From the NCBI RefSeq assembly GCF_000353285.1, contig NZ_KB731324.1, positions 2,002,577-2,066,576 of the forward strand: 64,000 bases of DNA. The letters are read 5' to 3'. Below the pieces are notes generated by a model. The model was not told the DNA's origin and ran no database searches. It saw only the letters and a program-made list of their open reading frames with translations. Positions 31,155 to 40,362 of the stretch are shown piece after piece. The translations under genes were made by a program, and so were the position numbers. Origin of the DNA: Leptolyngbya boryana PCC 6306 (GTDB taxonomy: Bacteria > Cyanobacteriota > Cyanobacteriia > Leptolyngbyales > Leptolyngbyaceae). Position 1 is the first letter of the stretch; each line of letters starts with the position of its first letter.

Positions 31155-31270
31155 TTATCCCGATCGAGCTTTATCAGCAACTACTGGACTATCTCAAGGA
31201 TCGAACAATCCTAAGCAATCAGGCAAAAGAGCTAGTTAAACAATTAGAGCAATCCAGGGAGGCGAAATGA
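31139..31270 (+). CDS. 43-aa hypothetical protein
   Basis: MPETVIIPIELYQQLLDYLK continuing into a coiled coil ending LEQSREAK. GAGG is just upstream. Overlaps the DUF3102 stop by 16 nt and the next ATG by 4. The start recalls antitoxin-like peptides, but there is no partner to support this. Confidence 0.5.
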   Translation: MPETVIIPIELYQQLLDYLKDRTILSNQAKELVKQLEQSREAK

Positions 31271-31410
31271 GCTTGATTATTACCTTTCTAATTGCGATCG
31301 CGCTGGCTCTGATTCTGCGATGGATTTATCGGAGCTTGCTCGGGTTAATGCAATCGTTCAGCGATGAGTTAGAGAAAGACGATGAGAGGAAAAAAGATGG
31401 CAGAGATTGA
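31267..31410 (+). CDS. 47-aa single-TM protein
   Basis: MSLIITFLIAIALALILRWI is a clean membrane segment followed by a hydrophilic, charged tail ending DDERKKDGRD. ATGA overlap with the previous stop. Overlaps the next start by 14 nt. Membrane peptide of the element; role unknown. Confidence 0.55.
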   Translation: MSLIITFLIAIALALILRWIYRSLLGLMQSFSDELEKDDERKKDGRD

Positions 31411-31786
31411 ATTGCAACAGAACTTAAGAGCAGGAATTGCTCAGAAGATGATCGACTCAAACGAAGTTGCGAAGCTTCGACTCAGAACACTCAAATCTGT
31501 TCTTCCAGTAGAAATCAAAAGCTGGCTAGAAGGAGTCGCAATCTATGCTGATTTCTGGGGAGATAAAAGCGCGAATCCGCCCGTACTCTATCCCGTGATT
31601 GCGTTTAATCATGGCAGTCGTAGATCGGCGTTCTTGGAGCCAGAGAACCTGGTCTGGCTAGAGGCACTGACGTATCGAACTTACCAGTACACAGGAATCG
31701 CTCACATTCTGATTCAGGACGGAAAACAAGTCCAAGTTTCAAGCTATTGCCCATCCACGCATAAATACACGTTGTGGAGCGTTTGA
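31397..31786 (+). CDS. Hypothetical protein
   Basis: 129 aa from ATG 31397 (GAGAGGA about 8 nt upstream; ATG 31382 is less well placed). Contains WLEGVAIYADFWGDKSANPP and a beta-like C-terminus (GIAHILIQDGKQVQVSSYCP). Family not recognised. Confidence 0.55.
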   Translation: MAEIELQQNLRAGIAQKMIDSNEVAKLRLRTLKSVLPVEIKSWLEGVAIYADFWGDKSANPPVLYPVIAFNHGSRRSAFLEPENLVWLEALTYRTYQYTGIAHILIQDGKQVQVSSYCPSTHKYTLWSV

Positions 31787-31791
31787 CATCG

Positions 31792-32055
31792 ATGAGCGAA
31801 ATGAAGGAAACAGATTTATGTCACAAAGCAGAAGCAGCAAAGATCCTTCAGTGCCACCCTGACACCCTGAAACGATGGAGAGGAAAGAAGTTGATTGAAA
31901 ACATTCACTATGTTCAACGATCGCCTAGATCGATTCGCTACGTTCGCCCACTGATTGAGGATTTGGCAATCAATTGGAACAATGAAGCAGGGCATCAAAG
32001 AGCGATCGAGAACTATCGAGCAGGACTACTGAGTAACAGGAAAAAGAAGCGATGA
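31792..32055 (+). CDS. Excisionase-like HTH protein
   Basis: 87 aa from ATG 31792 (ATG 31801 possible). CHKAEAAKILQCHPDTLKRW and then RGKKLIENIHYVQRSPRSIR form a MerR/AlpA-like winged helix as in phage excisionases, here followed by YVRPLIEDLAINW. It lies two genes from the integrase and convergent with it, the usual place for a recombination directionality factor. Assignment rests on fold and context. Confidence 0.6.
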   Translation: MSEMKETDLCHKAEAAKILQCHPDTLKRWRGKKLIENIHYVQRSPRSIRYVRPLIEDLAINWNNEAGHQRAIENYRAGLLSNRKKKR

Positions 32056-32321
32056 AAAAAAACTTACCGAAGTCAGCTTGTCCAAGCTGTGGCTACGTTG
32101 TGGATGCCGCGACAGGAGTGGGTCACAACGAACAGCCAAAACCAGGTAGTTATGGAATTTGTTTGCGCTGTAGCACATCACTCATATACACAGAATCGCT
32201 AACCGTCAGAGCAGCAACGTTTATAGAACTAGAGCGACTTAAGCAAGGTAACCTAAGCAGTTACCAAGCGATGCAATATACGATCGCAAAAATTCGAGAA
32301 GAGGCAGCAAATCGCAATTAA
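32052..32321 (+). CDS. Zinc-ribbon hypothetical protein
   Basis: 89 aa, ATGA-coupled. SACPSCGYVVDAATG and then YGICLRCSTSLIY give two CxxC pairs, a zinc ribbon. C-terminal helix with LERLKQGNLSSYQAMQYTIA. Last gene of the operon; ends 4 nt into the convergent integrase gene. Confidence 0.6.
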   Translation: MKKNLPKSACPSCGYVVDAATGVGHNEQPKPGSYGICLRCSTSLIYTESLTVRAATFIELERLKQGNLSSYQAMQYTIAKIREEAANRN

Positions 32322-33445
32322 CCTCGATACAGTGACCGAGCCTTGGGAAAACCCACAAACCGGGCATAATACTCGAACATTGTTTTGGGATCATGGCCCG
32401 TCATCGCACAAACCTCTAGCGGATTCTGACCATCCATTAATGACAGCGAAACAAAGGTGCATCTCGTTTTACTCGGAGGCAATTGCTGAACATCCAATGT
32501 ACTCACCACTGCCCACCATGCGTCATTGAACGTGCGATAGCCAATCATCCCACCAGTGCGACGCGACGGAAATACTAAATTCTCTGGGCTGTAATTCGGA
32601 GGACGACGGGCGAGTAAAATAGCACTCAACTCGGGCGGAACCTCGAAATAGCGAACCTTATGGTTCTTAGTCGATTTGCGCTCCTTAGAGCGATTCACTG
32701 CTTCAGAAATGGTGATTTTGGAGCAATCCCGCGAAAGTGCGCCCCATCGCAATGCAGCCGCTTCCCCAAACCTGGTTCCGATGGAGAACTGGAAAATCAC
32801 TAAGTCGAGATAAAAGCTGTAATCCGGACTCTCTCGAAATGCAGCAATGATCTTTAACGCCTCGTCCGCTTCAAACGGCTGCGGCACACTCTGAGACGGA
32901 ACCTGCATCGAATCCGCAACAACCTTGCAGGGATTCTCTGAGATGAGTTTTTGAGCGATTCCCCAATCAAACGCAGCCGACAGCAACACAAGCCGTTCAT
33001 AAGCGGTAGAAGGTTGCTGTCTTTCTAGTAGCCAGTCTCGAAAGTTGAAGCAGTCTTTCGAGCTAGTTTCTGATGCAAGTTTTAGTCCGAAGAACTGTTC
33101 TATGTGTTTTTTGAGAACTGAATATTTTTCAAGAGAAGTAGAGCCTATAGATATTTTTTTAAATTCAATAAATTGAATAAATAAATTTAAAAGATCTATA
33201 TCCCCATTCTTTTTAGAATCCGGCTGATATTTGCTCAAGGTCGGATCAAAGTGACCTGTTTCCATGTCGCGCTGGATGACAGCAGCTTTGTTTTGCGCGA
33301 TCGTCTGATTCACTGCGTCGTCATACAGTCCCAGTGAGAGCCAGTAACGCTTACCGTCTCCACCAAGCGTTTTTGTCCAAGTCCACTGAAGCCGTAAGCG
33401 ATCATTCACAGTCTGAACGACAACATTTCCTTTCCTTTGGGTCAT
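32318..33445 (-). CDS. Tyrosine recombinase (phage-type integrase)
   Basis: 375 aa. An N-terminal arm-binding-like part (WTWTKTLGGDGKRYWLSLGL) as in cyanobacterial phage integrases, then a core-binding SAM-like domain. The catalytic domain shows the first Arg in FSIGTRFGEAAALRWGAL, the second Arg in SKTRCTFVSLSL, the His in MTGHDPKTMFEYYARF and the nucleophile Tyr in the same segment. The HxxR His before the second Arg is not evident. Faces away from tRNA-Pro, the probable attachment locus. Confidence 0.85.
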   Translation of the reverse strand: MTQRKGNVVVQTVNDRLRLQWTWTKTLGGDGKRYWLSLGLYDDAVNQTIAQNKAAVIQRDMETGHFDPTLSKYQPDSKKNGDIDLLNLFIQFIEFKKISIGSTSLEKYSVLKKHIEQFFGLKLASETSSKDCFNFRDWLLERQQPSTAYERLVLLSAAFDWGIAQKLISENPCKVVADSMQVPSQSVPQPFEADEALKIIAAFRESPDYSFYLDLVIFQFSIGTRFGEAAALRWGALSRDCSKITISEAVNRSKERKSTKNHKVRYFEVPPELSAILLARRPPNYSPENLVFPSRRTGGMIGYRTFNDAWWAVVSTLDVQQLPPSKTRCTFVSLSLMDGQNPLEVCAMTGHDPKTMFEYYARFVGFPKARSLYRG

Positions 33446-33570
33446 GCGTTCTCCCTCAAAACTGAGATCTTACGATCTCACTTGATGCCCCAAACCGCCC
33501 TGATTCGTCCCAATTTGCCCCTATCTTTTAAGAATTGGGTGATTTAATTTTCGTGGTTCCAAAAATCAAA

Positions 33571-33591
33571 AACCCGCTCTTAGAGCGGGTT
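33571..33591 (-). terminator. Terminator after tRNA-Pro
   Basis: AACCCGCTC (33571-33579) and GAGCGGGTT (33583-33591) pair around TTA; on the minus strand a T-run follows. It lies 10 bp after the tRNA 3' end. Confidence 0.8.
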
Positions 33592-33600
33592 CTGATTCAA

Positions 33601-33674
33601 TCGGAGCGGCGGGATTTGAACCCACGACCCCTACTACCCCAAAGTAGTGCGCTACCAAGCTGCGCTACGCCCCG
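33601..33674 (-). tRNA. tRNA-Pro (anticodon UGG)
   Basis: 74 nt on the minus strand. The acceptor stem CGGGGCG pairs with CGCTCCG (one G-T) plus discriminator A. Anticodon arm ACTAC/GTAGT holds loop TTTGGGG, anticodon TGG. The T arm has GGTTCAAATCC. Intact. The integrase gene ends facing it, so this tRNA is the likely attB of the element on its left. After it, 33680-34730 holds no gene except a possible fragment at 34027-34200. Confidence 0.95.
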
Positions 33675-34026
33675 ATATAAGGTTTCAGCGATCGAATCAT
33701 CATTTAAGGATAATCCAACAGCAGAAAGTATCGGATATTTTTTATGAGTTATCGCTTGACCTTTTTTAGGATATCACAAATGTCCGCATAGGCAACATTC
33801 GTTTTCCGCCAAATTGGCACCGAGGTGCTGCGAGACTATTCAACCCAGTTGGGGCCTCGTTGGAGACATCTCGAAGAACGTTTATATTGATCAGCGTAAT
33901 GGTTATACGTCTGCGACTGCAACCTGCTCCCTTTTTCCCGGCTCAATCGATCTTGAGATCGGGTTATGATCAGTTACGACGTAGAGTATCAGCTAGATAG
34001 ACTGCGTTCATTGTGCTTCCAATTAG

Positions 34027-34200
34027 GGAGATTCTACTGTTTTTGGGAATGGTGTAAATGTTTGGATCAAGCTCACTGATTGCGGCGGATTGTCCTCTTT
34101 CACCGCGATAGTAGATGACGATCGCGGTTCTTTGGCGATCGAGGATGTGTTCGAGATAGGTGACTCGTTTCTAAGAACACAATATTCGGTTTCTTTCTGA
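34027..34200 (+). pseudogene. Possible C-terminal gene fragment
   Basis: After a stop at 34024-34026 a frame of 57 codons runs DSTVFGNGVNVWIKLTDCGG, then SFTAIVDDDRGSLAIEDVFE to TGA. The composition is protein-like, but there is no start codon or ribosome site. Probably the tail of a lost gene. Confidence 0.3.
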
Positions 34201-34745
34201 GCCAGTCTGATCATCAATGACGGTTGAGCTTCTCTTTTGAAAAGTGAGATCGCGGCAACACTGAAAACAAAGTGTAATATGGCTCGTTTACTGGGTACTC
34301 AGTTTAGAGTTTGTAACTTAAGCCATATACTTGCTCCTCAATAAAAAATCTTTTTACTTTAGTAAAAAATGAAATACAGATTTTTTCGTTGAGCGATCGT
34401 AATCTCAAAAGATTGAGTTGGACGCTAGTTTCATTCAATCCTCAAGATACATGCACGTAGTAAACCAATATTATCCAGCAGCAAAAAAGCTTGATGCACG
34501 GCTTAGCAGTTTGAACAGCATATAAAGTATCGCGAAATGCTCAACTGAGAGCAGCATCCGCACCATCAGAAGAATGAGTGAGCAAAGCACATTGTTAGAC
34601 AGCGAACGTCAGCGGGAATCTTATAGACATCGCAAGATTGACTGTCTGAGTAGGAGTTACGTTTCATGCACTGAGAGACTTTCCGTGCTTTTGTAAAGAC
34701 TTCCTGCTTGAGTGCACAAAGAAACTAACTACAGTGCCTGTAACT

Positions 34746-35486
34746 ATGTATAGCCTAACCAAGTTTACCCTAGGAGATATGACTGAGTGTGGTGCGGCTC
34801 TGCGCAAGCTAGGCACCGGAGCAGACAGCATGGAAGAAGTTGCAAACCGGACGGCACGCTATTTCTACGAGCACTTTCTAGACCCAGAAACAGGTCAAAA
34901 TGCTTTCGCGCTAGTTCGATTCTTTAAAACTCATGCCTATCATGATCTAGATCCAGAACTTCGACACTTCGCTGATCGGATGCTGAGCAATTCACCAGCA
35001 CAGCCAGAGATGAAGTGTCTAACTCTATTAGCAACAGCAGGGGATCAACTCGAATGGAACGATCGCGCTGCTTCAAGGGGGCATCAAGCCATTCCATTAC
35101 CCAGTGAACAAATCGTTGCTCAAGCTCCAATGATTTCCCAATTGATCTCCCAACTTGGGCTAACCATTAACAACGTACTGTCTCCTGATCCCGATCTGCT
35201 AGTCAACTTACAAGAGCGCACCTACAACGTTTTTCATATTCCAGAAGCCAAAGGCTCGATTCATATTCCGGCTCAAGAAGACTTTATTCACCCGTTCCAA
35301 ATCAAATCAGTCCTTGGTTTTGGAGGCATGTTGCCTTCTGGAAACCTAATCGCAGTTATTTTATTCTCCAAAATAGCAATTCAGCGGGACATTGCTGAGC
35401 TTTTTAAGCCTTTAACCCTCAACATCAAAATGGCAGTCTTACCATTCGACCAGCAGTCCGTTTTTCGTTGTGTAGTCCGTGCTTAA
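34746..35486 (+). CDS. Conserved sensor-like protein, partner of the next kinase
   Basis: 246 aa from ATG 34746 (GTG 34734 possible). Starts YSLTKFTLGDMTECGAALRK; conserved-looking blocks are FALVRFFKTHAYHDLDPELR, MKCLTLLATAGD, GHQAIPLPSEQIVAQ and RTYNVFHIPEAKGS, followed by KSVLGFGGMLPSGNLIAVIL. I recognise this as an uncharacterised domain found beside or fused to cyanobacterial signalling proteins. The kinase starts 9 nt after its stop, so it likely feeds a signal to it. Confidence 0.6.
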   Translation: MYSLTKFTLGDMTECGAALRKLGTGADSMEEVANRTARYFYEHFLDPETGQNAFALVRFFKTHAYHDLDPELRHFADRMLSNSPAQPEMKCLTLLATAGDQLEWNDRAASRGHQAIPLPSEQIVAQAPMISQLISQLGLTINNVLSPDPDLLVNLQERTYNVFHIPEAKGSIHIPAQEDFIHPFQIKSVLGFGGMLPSGNLIAVILFSKIAIQRDIAELFKPLTLNIKMAVLPFDQQSVFRCVVRA

Positions 35487-35495
35487 GTAATTGTC

Positions 35496-37016
35496 GTGGA
35501 ACCAAAAAACAAAGTCGTCGAAACCGATCGATCAGCAGAAATTGAACAACTCAAGGCACAGATTGTAACCCTAGAACAATTGCTGGAAGTCTATGAACAA
35601 GAAACTTCTAGCAAATCGACGAAGCTAGAACAAGCGCTCGCACAACTTCAAGAACATACACAACAGCTGAGTCATGCAGAAACAACCCTAAAAGCCCTGC
35701 GGTCTATGTTAGACAGTATTGGTGATCCAGTTGTTGTGACTGATCAGCATGGTCAGTTTGTGTTTCTGAATCCTGCCGCTGAAACAATTTTAGGGATTCG
35801 CGCAAGTTCATCTTTAACGAATTGGGCAAGAACCTGGAGAGACACCCAAGGTCTGTTTTTACCCGACCAAACCACACCTTATCCAATCGAAGAATTTCCT
35901 CTCATGCAAGCACTTCGAGGTGAGTCGGTCGATGCAACCGAAGTTTTTGCCCGCACTGCTGAGCCACTGGTGGAAAATTGGTTGAGTGTCACTGCACGAT
36001 CTCTGCCAGATGAGACTGGCAAGATCCAAGGTGGAGTTGCAGTTTTTCACAATGTTACAAGTCTCAAGCAAACGGAAGTTGCATTACGTCGATCAGAAGC
36101 CCATTCGCGAGAACAAGCCCAACAGCTTCACCATGCCCTCCAAGATTTGCAAAAAGCTCAAACGCAGCTTATACAGACAGAAAAAATGTCAGGAATCGGG
36201 CAGCTTGTCGCGGGTGTAGCACATGAGATTAATAATCCGATCAGCTTTGTTTACGGCAATATCACACCTGCGAATGAGTACTTCCAGAGTTTGCTGCGAT
36301 TACTGCGTCTCTATCAAAAACATTATCCAAATCCTGATCTAGAGATTCAGGCAGAACTCGACGAGATCGGTCTCGATTTTCTTGAGGAAGACCTGCAAAA
36401 ACTGTTGAAGTCGATCCGGTCAGGTGCTGAGCGCGTCCGCCAAATTGTGCTGGCATTACGAAATTTCTCGCGGTTGGATGAGACAGGGATGAAGCCTGTT
36501 GACCTTCACCAAGGACTAGATAATACTCTATTAATTCTGCAAAATCGTCTGCAATCCAAGAAAGGATTGCCTGCAATTCAGGTATTTCATCAGTATGGTG
36601 AGTTGCCGCTAGTGAACTGTGATGCTAGCCAACTGAATCAAGTCTTTATCAACATCTTGTCCAATGCGATCGACGCGATCGAGACAAGATTGCAAGTATC
36701 TACAACGTTCGTTCCGACCATTACGATTACAACAAAACAGCAGGGGGGTGCTATTGTCATTTACATTCAAGACAATGGAGTTGGCATGATGCCTGAGGTC
36801 ATGCAACGCCTATTTGAGCCTTTTTTCACGACGAAACCTGTGGGTCAAGGGACAGGTTTGGGGCTTTCTGTTAGCTACCAGATTATTGAGAAACATGGCG
36901 GAACTATTCGAGTTACATCCGAGCTAGGTCAAGGAAGCCAATTTGCAATCATATTACCGATCAAGGAGCCATCAGATTCACAAAAGCAAAACCTTGCTAT
37001 TAGAAGCGAAAACTAG
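35496..37016 (+). CDS. PAS sensor histidine kinase
   Basis: 506 aa, soluble, GTG start. A coiled coil at 10-65, a PAS domain at about 70-195 (MLDSIGDPVVVTDQHGQFVF, NPAAETILGI), a linker, then the kinase core: H-box QLVAGVAHEINNPISF near residue 250, N-box NQVFINILSNAIDAIE, G1 IQDNGVGM, F-box LFEPFFTTKP, G2 GQGTGLGLSVSYQI. Same kinase subclass as 37981 and 40363. No response regulator adjacent. Likely cotranscribed with 34746. Confidence 0.9.
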   Translation: MEPKNKVVETDRSAEIEQLKAQIVTLEQLLEVYEQETSSKSTKLEQALAQLQEHTQQLSHAETTLKALRSMLDSIGDPVVVTDQHGQFVFLNPAAETILGIRASSSLTNWARTWRDTQGLFLPDQTTPYPIEEFPLMQALRGESVDATEVFARTAEPLVENWLSVTARSLPDETGKIQGGVAVFHNVTSLKQTEVALRRSEAHSREQAQQLHHALQDLQKAQTQLIQTEKMSGIGQLVAGVAHEINNPISFVYGNITPANEYFQSLLRLLRLYQKHYPNPDLEIQAELDEIGLDFLEEDLQKLLKSIRSGAERVRQIVLALRNFSRLDETGMKPVDLHQGLDNTLLILQNRLQSKKGLPAIQVFHQYGELPLVNCDASQLNQVFINILSNAIDAIETRLQVSTTFVPTITITTKQQGGAIVIYIQDNGVGMMPEVMQRLFEPFFTTKPVGQGTGLGLSVSYQIIEKHGGTIRVTSELGQGSQFAIILPIKEPSDSQKQNLAIRSEN

Positions 37017-37159
37017 CTGCTCAAGGATTCTATGCCTGCAACATGTTGGGTGAGTTCTGAAACAACACGCTCCAGTTTAGAGAGTCGATCGAGGGGTGAA
37101 GATGCAACATCATCTTTGACCCGATTTCAGAATGAGTTTGACATCCTAATGTCCGCTCA

Positions 37160-37870
37160 CTAGACCGGATGCTGCTGCAAAAAGTGGATCACACCCGCTT
37201 GTAACAAAGCAATTGTGCCATCTGCAATGTATTGCACTGCTAGTGCTGCCAGCAACACTCCTAAAATTCGAGTCACCACATTCACCCCTGTCTGTCCCAA
37301 CCATTGGGCTAAATACTTTGCCAGCATTAACAATCCGTAAGCAATCAACAGTACGATCGCGGCATCCGTTAAGACGATCACTTCTCCCAACACATGACTT
37401 TCAGCTTCCTGAATCAGAATCAGCATACTGGCGAGTGTACCAGGACCTGCAATTAAGGGAATTGCTAACGGAAAAATACTCACATCCTGACGCATGTGTG
37501 CTTCTTGTTCTTCTTCTTTGGTTTCTCGCTCACGATGGGCAAACACCATATCAATGCCAATCTTGAAGAGTAAGATTCCTGCGGTCACCTGAAATGCCTC
37601 AATGCTGATGTCAAGATAGCGGAGAACAAAGGCTCCAGAGAGAGCAAATGTCGAAAGAATTGCGGCGGAGACGAAAATAGCGCGTCGGGCAATCCGCGCT
37701 TGTTCCTCTAGCGATCGACCCTCAACCAGCGAGATAAACAGGGGAACTAACCCGATCGGATCGATGATGACAAACAGCGTTAAAAAGGCTTTGGCGATGA
37801 AAGCAAGGGGAAGATGTTGCGTGAAAGCGTGCCAGTCGGCAGGGAGCGACACAAATTGAGCATCAAACAT
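37160..37870 (-). CDS. MarC-family integral membrane protein
   Basis: 236 aa, six predicted membrane segments. The family signature is at the start of the first segments: KAFLTLFVIIDPIGLVPLFI, and again SIFPLAIPLIAGPGTLASML. Transport function of MarC/UPF0056 proteins is unproven, and the old link to multiple antibiotic resistance is doubtful. The loop between segments 3 and 4 is charged (HRERETKEEEQEAHMRQ). Single gene. Confidence 0.9.
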   Translation of the reverse strand: MFDAQFVSLPADWHAFTQHLPLAFIAKAFLTLFVIIDPIGLVPLFISLVEGRSLEEQARIARRAIFVSAAILSTFALSGAFVLRYLDISIEAFQVTAGILLFKIGIDMVFAHRERETKEEEQEAHMRQDVSIFPLAIPLIAGPGTLASMLILIQEAESHVLGEVIVLTDAAIVLLIAYGLLMLAKYLAQWLGQTGVNVVTRILGVLLAALAVQYIADGTIALLQAGVIHFLQQHPV

Positions 37871-37980
37871 GATGGCTTTGAGTGATCGTTAAAACTATCT
37901 CCATAGCTTGCAGGATTTTTATCTATCCCGAATCGGCATAGATAAGTAGATCACATCCCGAGTGCGACTACTTTTGATCG

Positions 37981-40110
37981 TCAAACGACAGCTTCATGCT
38001 TGTTTAGTTGGCAAATTGGAATCTTGATTCTAAATTCTGTTCCCTGACCTGGCAGAGAGCAGCATTCGAGTTTGCCACCGTGTTGGTCGGTGACGATCTG
38101 GTAGCTAATCGACATTCCGATACCTGTCCCTTTACCAATCGGTTTTGTGGTAAAAAACGGGTCGAAAATCCGGTGCTTCACCGCTGCGGGTATCCCTATT
38201 CCATTATCAGAGATGGCAATCTGCACCCATTGCGTTTCAATGACGGAAGTCCGAATGTGGATTTGGCTGAGTTGGCTCTCTAGATATCGTAATTTGGCAT
38301 CTCGCTCATCTAACGCATCGATCGCATTCACCAAAATATGCATAAACACCTGATTGAGTTGTCCAGCATAGCATTCGACAAGCGGCAAGTTGCCATACTC
38401 CTTCTTGACTTGAATTGCTGAACGTTCCGGAGTCGCTTTCAAGCGATGTTGCAACATGAGTAGCGTGTTGTCGATCCCCTCGTGCAGATTGACTGCTTTG
38501 AATTCCGATTCGTCGAGACGTGAGAAATTGCGGAGTGACAGCACAATTTGACGAATTCGTTCTGTCCCGCTTCGCATCGAACTGAGAATTTTGGGCAAAT
38601 CCTGCTGAACAAATTCCAAGTCCAATTCCTCTACTTGAATTTCAGCTATAGAGGGAGGACAGGACTTCTGGTAGAGACGCACACAATTGAGCAGAGTTTG
38701 GCTGTACTGATCCACATACTCTAAGTTGGCATGAATGAAATTCACGGGATTATTGATTTCGTGAGCAACGCCCGCCACTAATTGCCCCAGACTCGACATT
38801 TTTTCAGCCTGCACCATTTGCATTTGCGTATTCTGCAACTCGATGAGCGTTTGCTCTAGATCCTGAGTTTTTTGCAAAATTTCTGCTTCTGCTCGTTTGC
38901 GCTCTGTGATGTCTCGGAAATACCAAATTCGTCCCCAATTTTCTCCATTCTCTGCATTCACCGGAACTGACGTTCGCTCTAAAGTTCTGCCGTCTTTGAG
39001 CAGTAATTCACAATGATCAGATTCATGAATCTGATCATAGAAATAGATGACTTTCTCGAAAAATGCTTGGGGATCTAGCATTTGTTCAGCGACATACGCC
39101 AACATTCGATGGTCATCGCGGGTCGTTCTCAGATCGATCGGGACATGCCAGAGGTCTAGAAATCTTTGGTTATGGGCATCAATCTTGCGATCGCAATCGA
39201 CGACCAAGATCCCATCTAACGAAGACTCCCGCTGGGCTTGTAAAAAAGCACGACTGCGATCGAGTTCCGCCATTTTCAGTTCCAAGCTGTGGCTATATTC
39301 TTGGAGTTGCTCAGATTGTAACTGCAACTGGCTTTGCGTCTGTTGTAATTTATGTAGAGTTTGCGCAAGACGTTGGGCTTGAGTGCGATCTAGAAAGGCG
39401 CTCAGGAGAACCAGACTCAGAATCAGTCCTACACCTAGACCAATATCGATCGCTAAGATTCCAGCATTAAAGTTCGATTGGATGGGGAGGGCTGAATCGA
39501 TCACACGGAAGGAAACGGCTGCCATGCCTGTGTAGTGCATCGTTGGAATGGCAAGCCCCATCAGCGTACTACTGGCAAGTCGTCTCAGTGCCCAATTTAA
39601 CGAGTTTTGCTCTCTCAGCCGAAATGCAAGATACAGTGCGGCACCTGAAACTGCGATCGCGATTCCAACCGATGCCGCAACCAGTTTGAGGTCATAAACA
39701 ATTGTGGCAGAAATCTGCATTGCTGCCATTCCGCTGTAATGCATCACGGCAATGCCCAATCCCATACAAATGCTGCCTAGAGCCATTTGGGTGAGGTGAA
39801 TCTGGGGCTGACTCACAATAAACAATGCCACTCCAGAAGCGCCAATGGCGGGCAGAATCGACAAGCCAACCATAGACCAGTTGTAACTGACGGGTATGGG
39901 AATACACGAAGCTAACATACCGATAAAGTGCATTGCCCAAATTCCGATGCCCATCGACACCGCACCGCCGAATAGCCAAGCAAATCGGGTTTTGCCCTGG
40001 GTCGCTGTGACTCGCCCTGCTAGATCTAGAGCGCTGTATGAGGCAAGAATGGCAATGACGATTGACAAGCCAACCAAGCCAAAATCATAGTGATGGATCG
40101 CGACGTGCAT
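37981..40110 (-). CDS. MHYT-PAS sensor histidine kinase
   Basis: 709 aa from ATG 40110. The N-terminal 250 residues are seven membrane helices with three MHYT motifs (AMHFIGMLAS, VMHYSGMAAM, TMHYTGMAAV), proposed to bind copper and sense O2, CO or NO. Then a coiled coil, a PAS domain (ESSLDGILVVDCDRKIDAHN) with a PAC segment (GRIWYFRDITERKRAEAE), and a kinase core: QLVAGVAHEINNPVNF, NQVFMHILVNAIDALD, ISDNGIGI, DPFFTTKPIGKGTGIGMS. Cytoplasmic membrane. Confidence 0.9.
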   Translation of the reverse strand: MHVAIHHYDFGLVGLSIVIAILASYSALDLAGRVTATQGKTRFAWLFGGAVSMGIGIWAMHFIGMLASCIPIPVSYNWSMVGLSILPAIGASGVALFIVSQPQIHLTQMALGSICMGLGIAVMHYSGMAAMQISATIVYDLKLVAASVGIAIAVSGAALYLAFRLREQNSLNWALRRLASSTLMGLAIPTMHYTGMAAVSFRVIDSALPIQSNFNAGILAIDIGLGVGLILSLVLLSAFLDRTQAQRLAQTLHKLQQTQSQLQLQSEQLQEYSHSLELKMAELDRSRAFLQAQRESSLDGILVVDCDRKIDAHNQRFLDLWHVPIDLRTTRDDHRMLAYVAEQMLDPQAFFEKVIYFYDQIHESDHCELLLKDGRTLERTSVPVNAENGENWGRIWYFRDITERKRAEAEILQKTQDLEQTLIELQNTQMQMVQAEKMSSLGQLVAGVAHEINNPVNFIHANLEYVDQYSQTLLNCVRLYQKSCPPSIAEIQVEELDLEFVQQDLPKILSSMRSGTERIRQIVLSLRNFSRLDESEFKAVNLHEGIDNTLLMLQHRLKATPERSAIQVKKEYGNLPLVECYAGQLNQVFMHILVNAIDALDERDAKLRYLESQLSQIHIRTSVIETQWVQIAISDNGIGIPAAVKHRIFDPFFTTKPIGKGTGIGMSISYQIVTDQHGGKLECCSLPGQGTEFRIKIPICQLNKHEAVV

Positions 40111-40362
40111 GAGCAACTAACTCCAGACTTGTCCATAAGACATACTGGAGTGAGGATTCCCAAGAAATCGCAATTGTATAAGAGCAAGGTAAGACTCAGA
40201 GAAAAATCTGAGTGTATGTCTGTACGATATCTGGCTAGAGAATTGCAATCGCTCGAGTCCTGAATCTACAGCGCGTTTCACACAAATCTGGAGTGCAAAA
40301 TCATTCAACTGTCGTTCAATTCAGGACTCTTGGGCGAGCGAACCGACGTTCTACCTGCTCAC

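Noticed and set aside
33535-33747. 70-codon frame across tRNA-Pro
   Set aside because: Entirely over the tRNA and its terminator; the apparent protein is the usual antisense-tRNA artefact.
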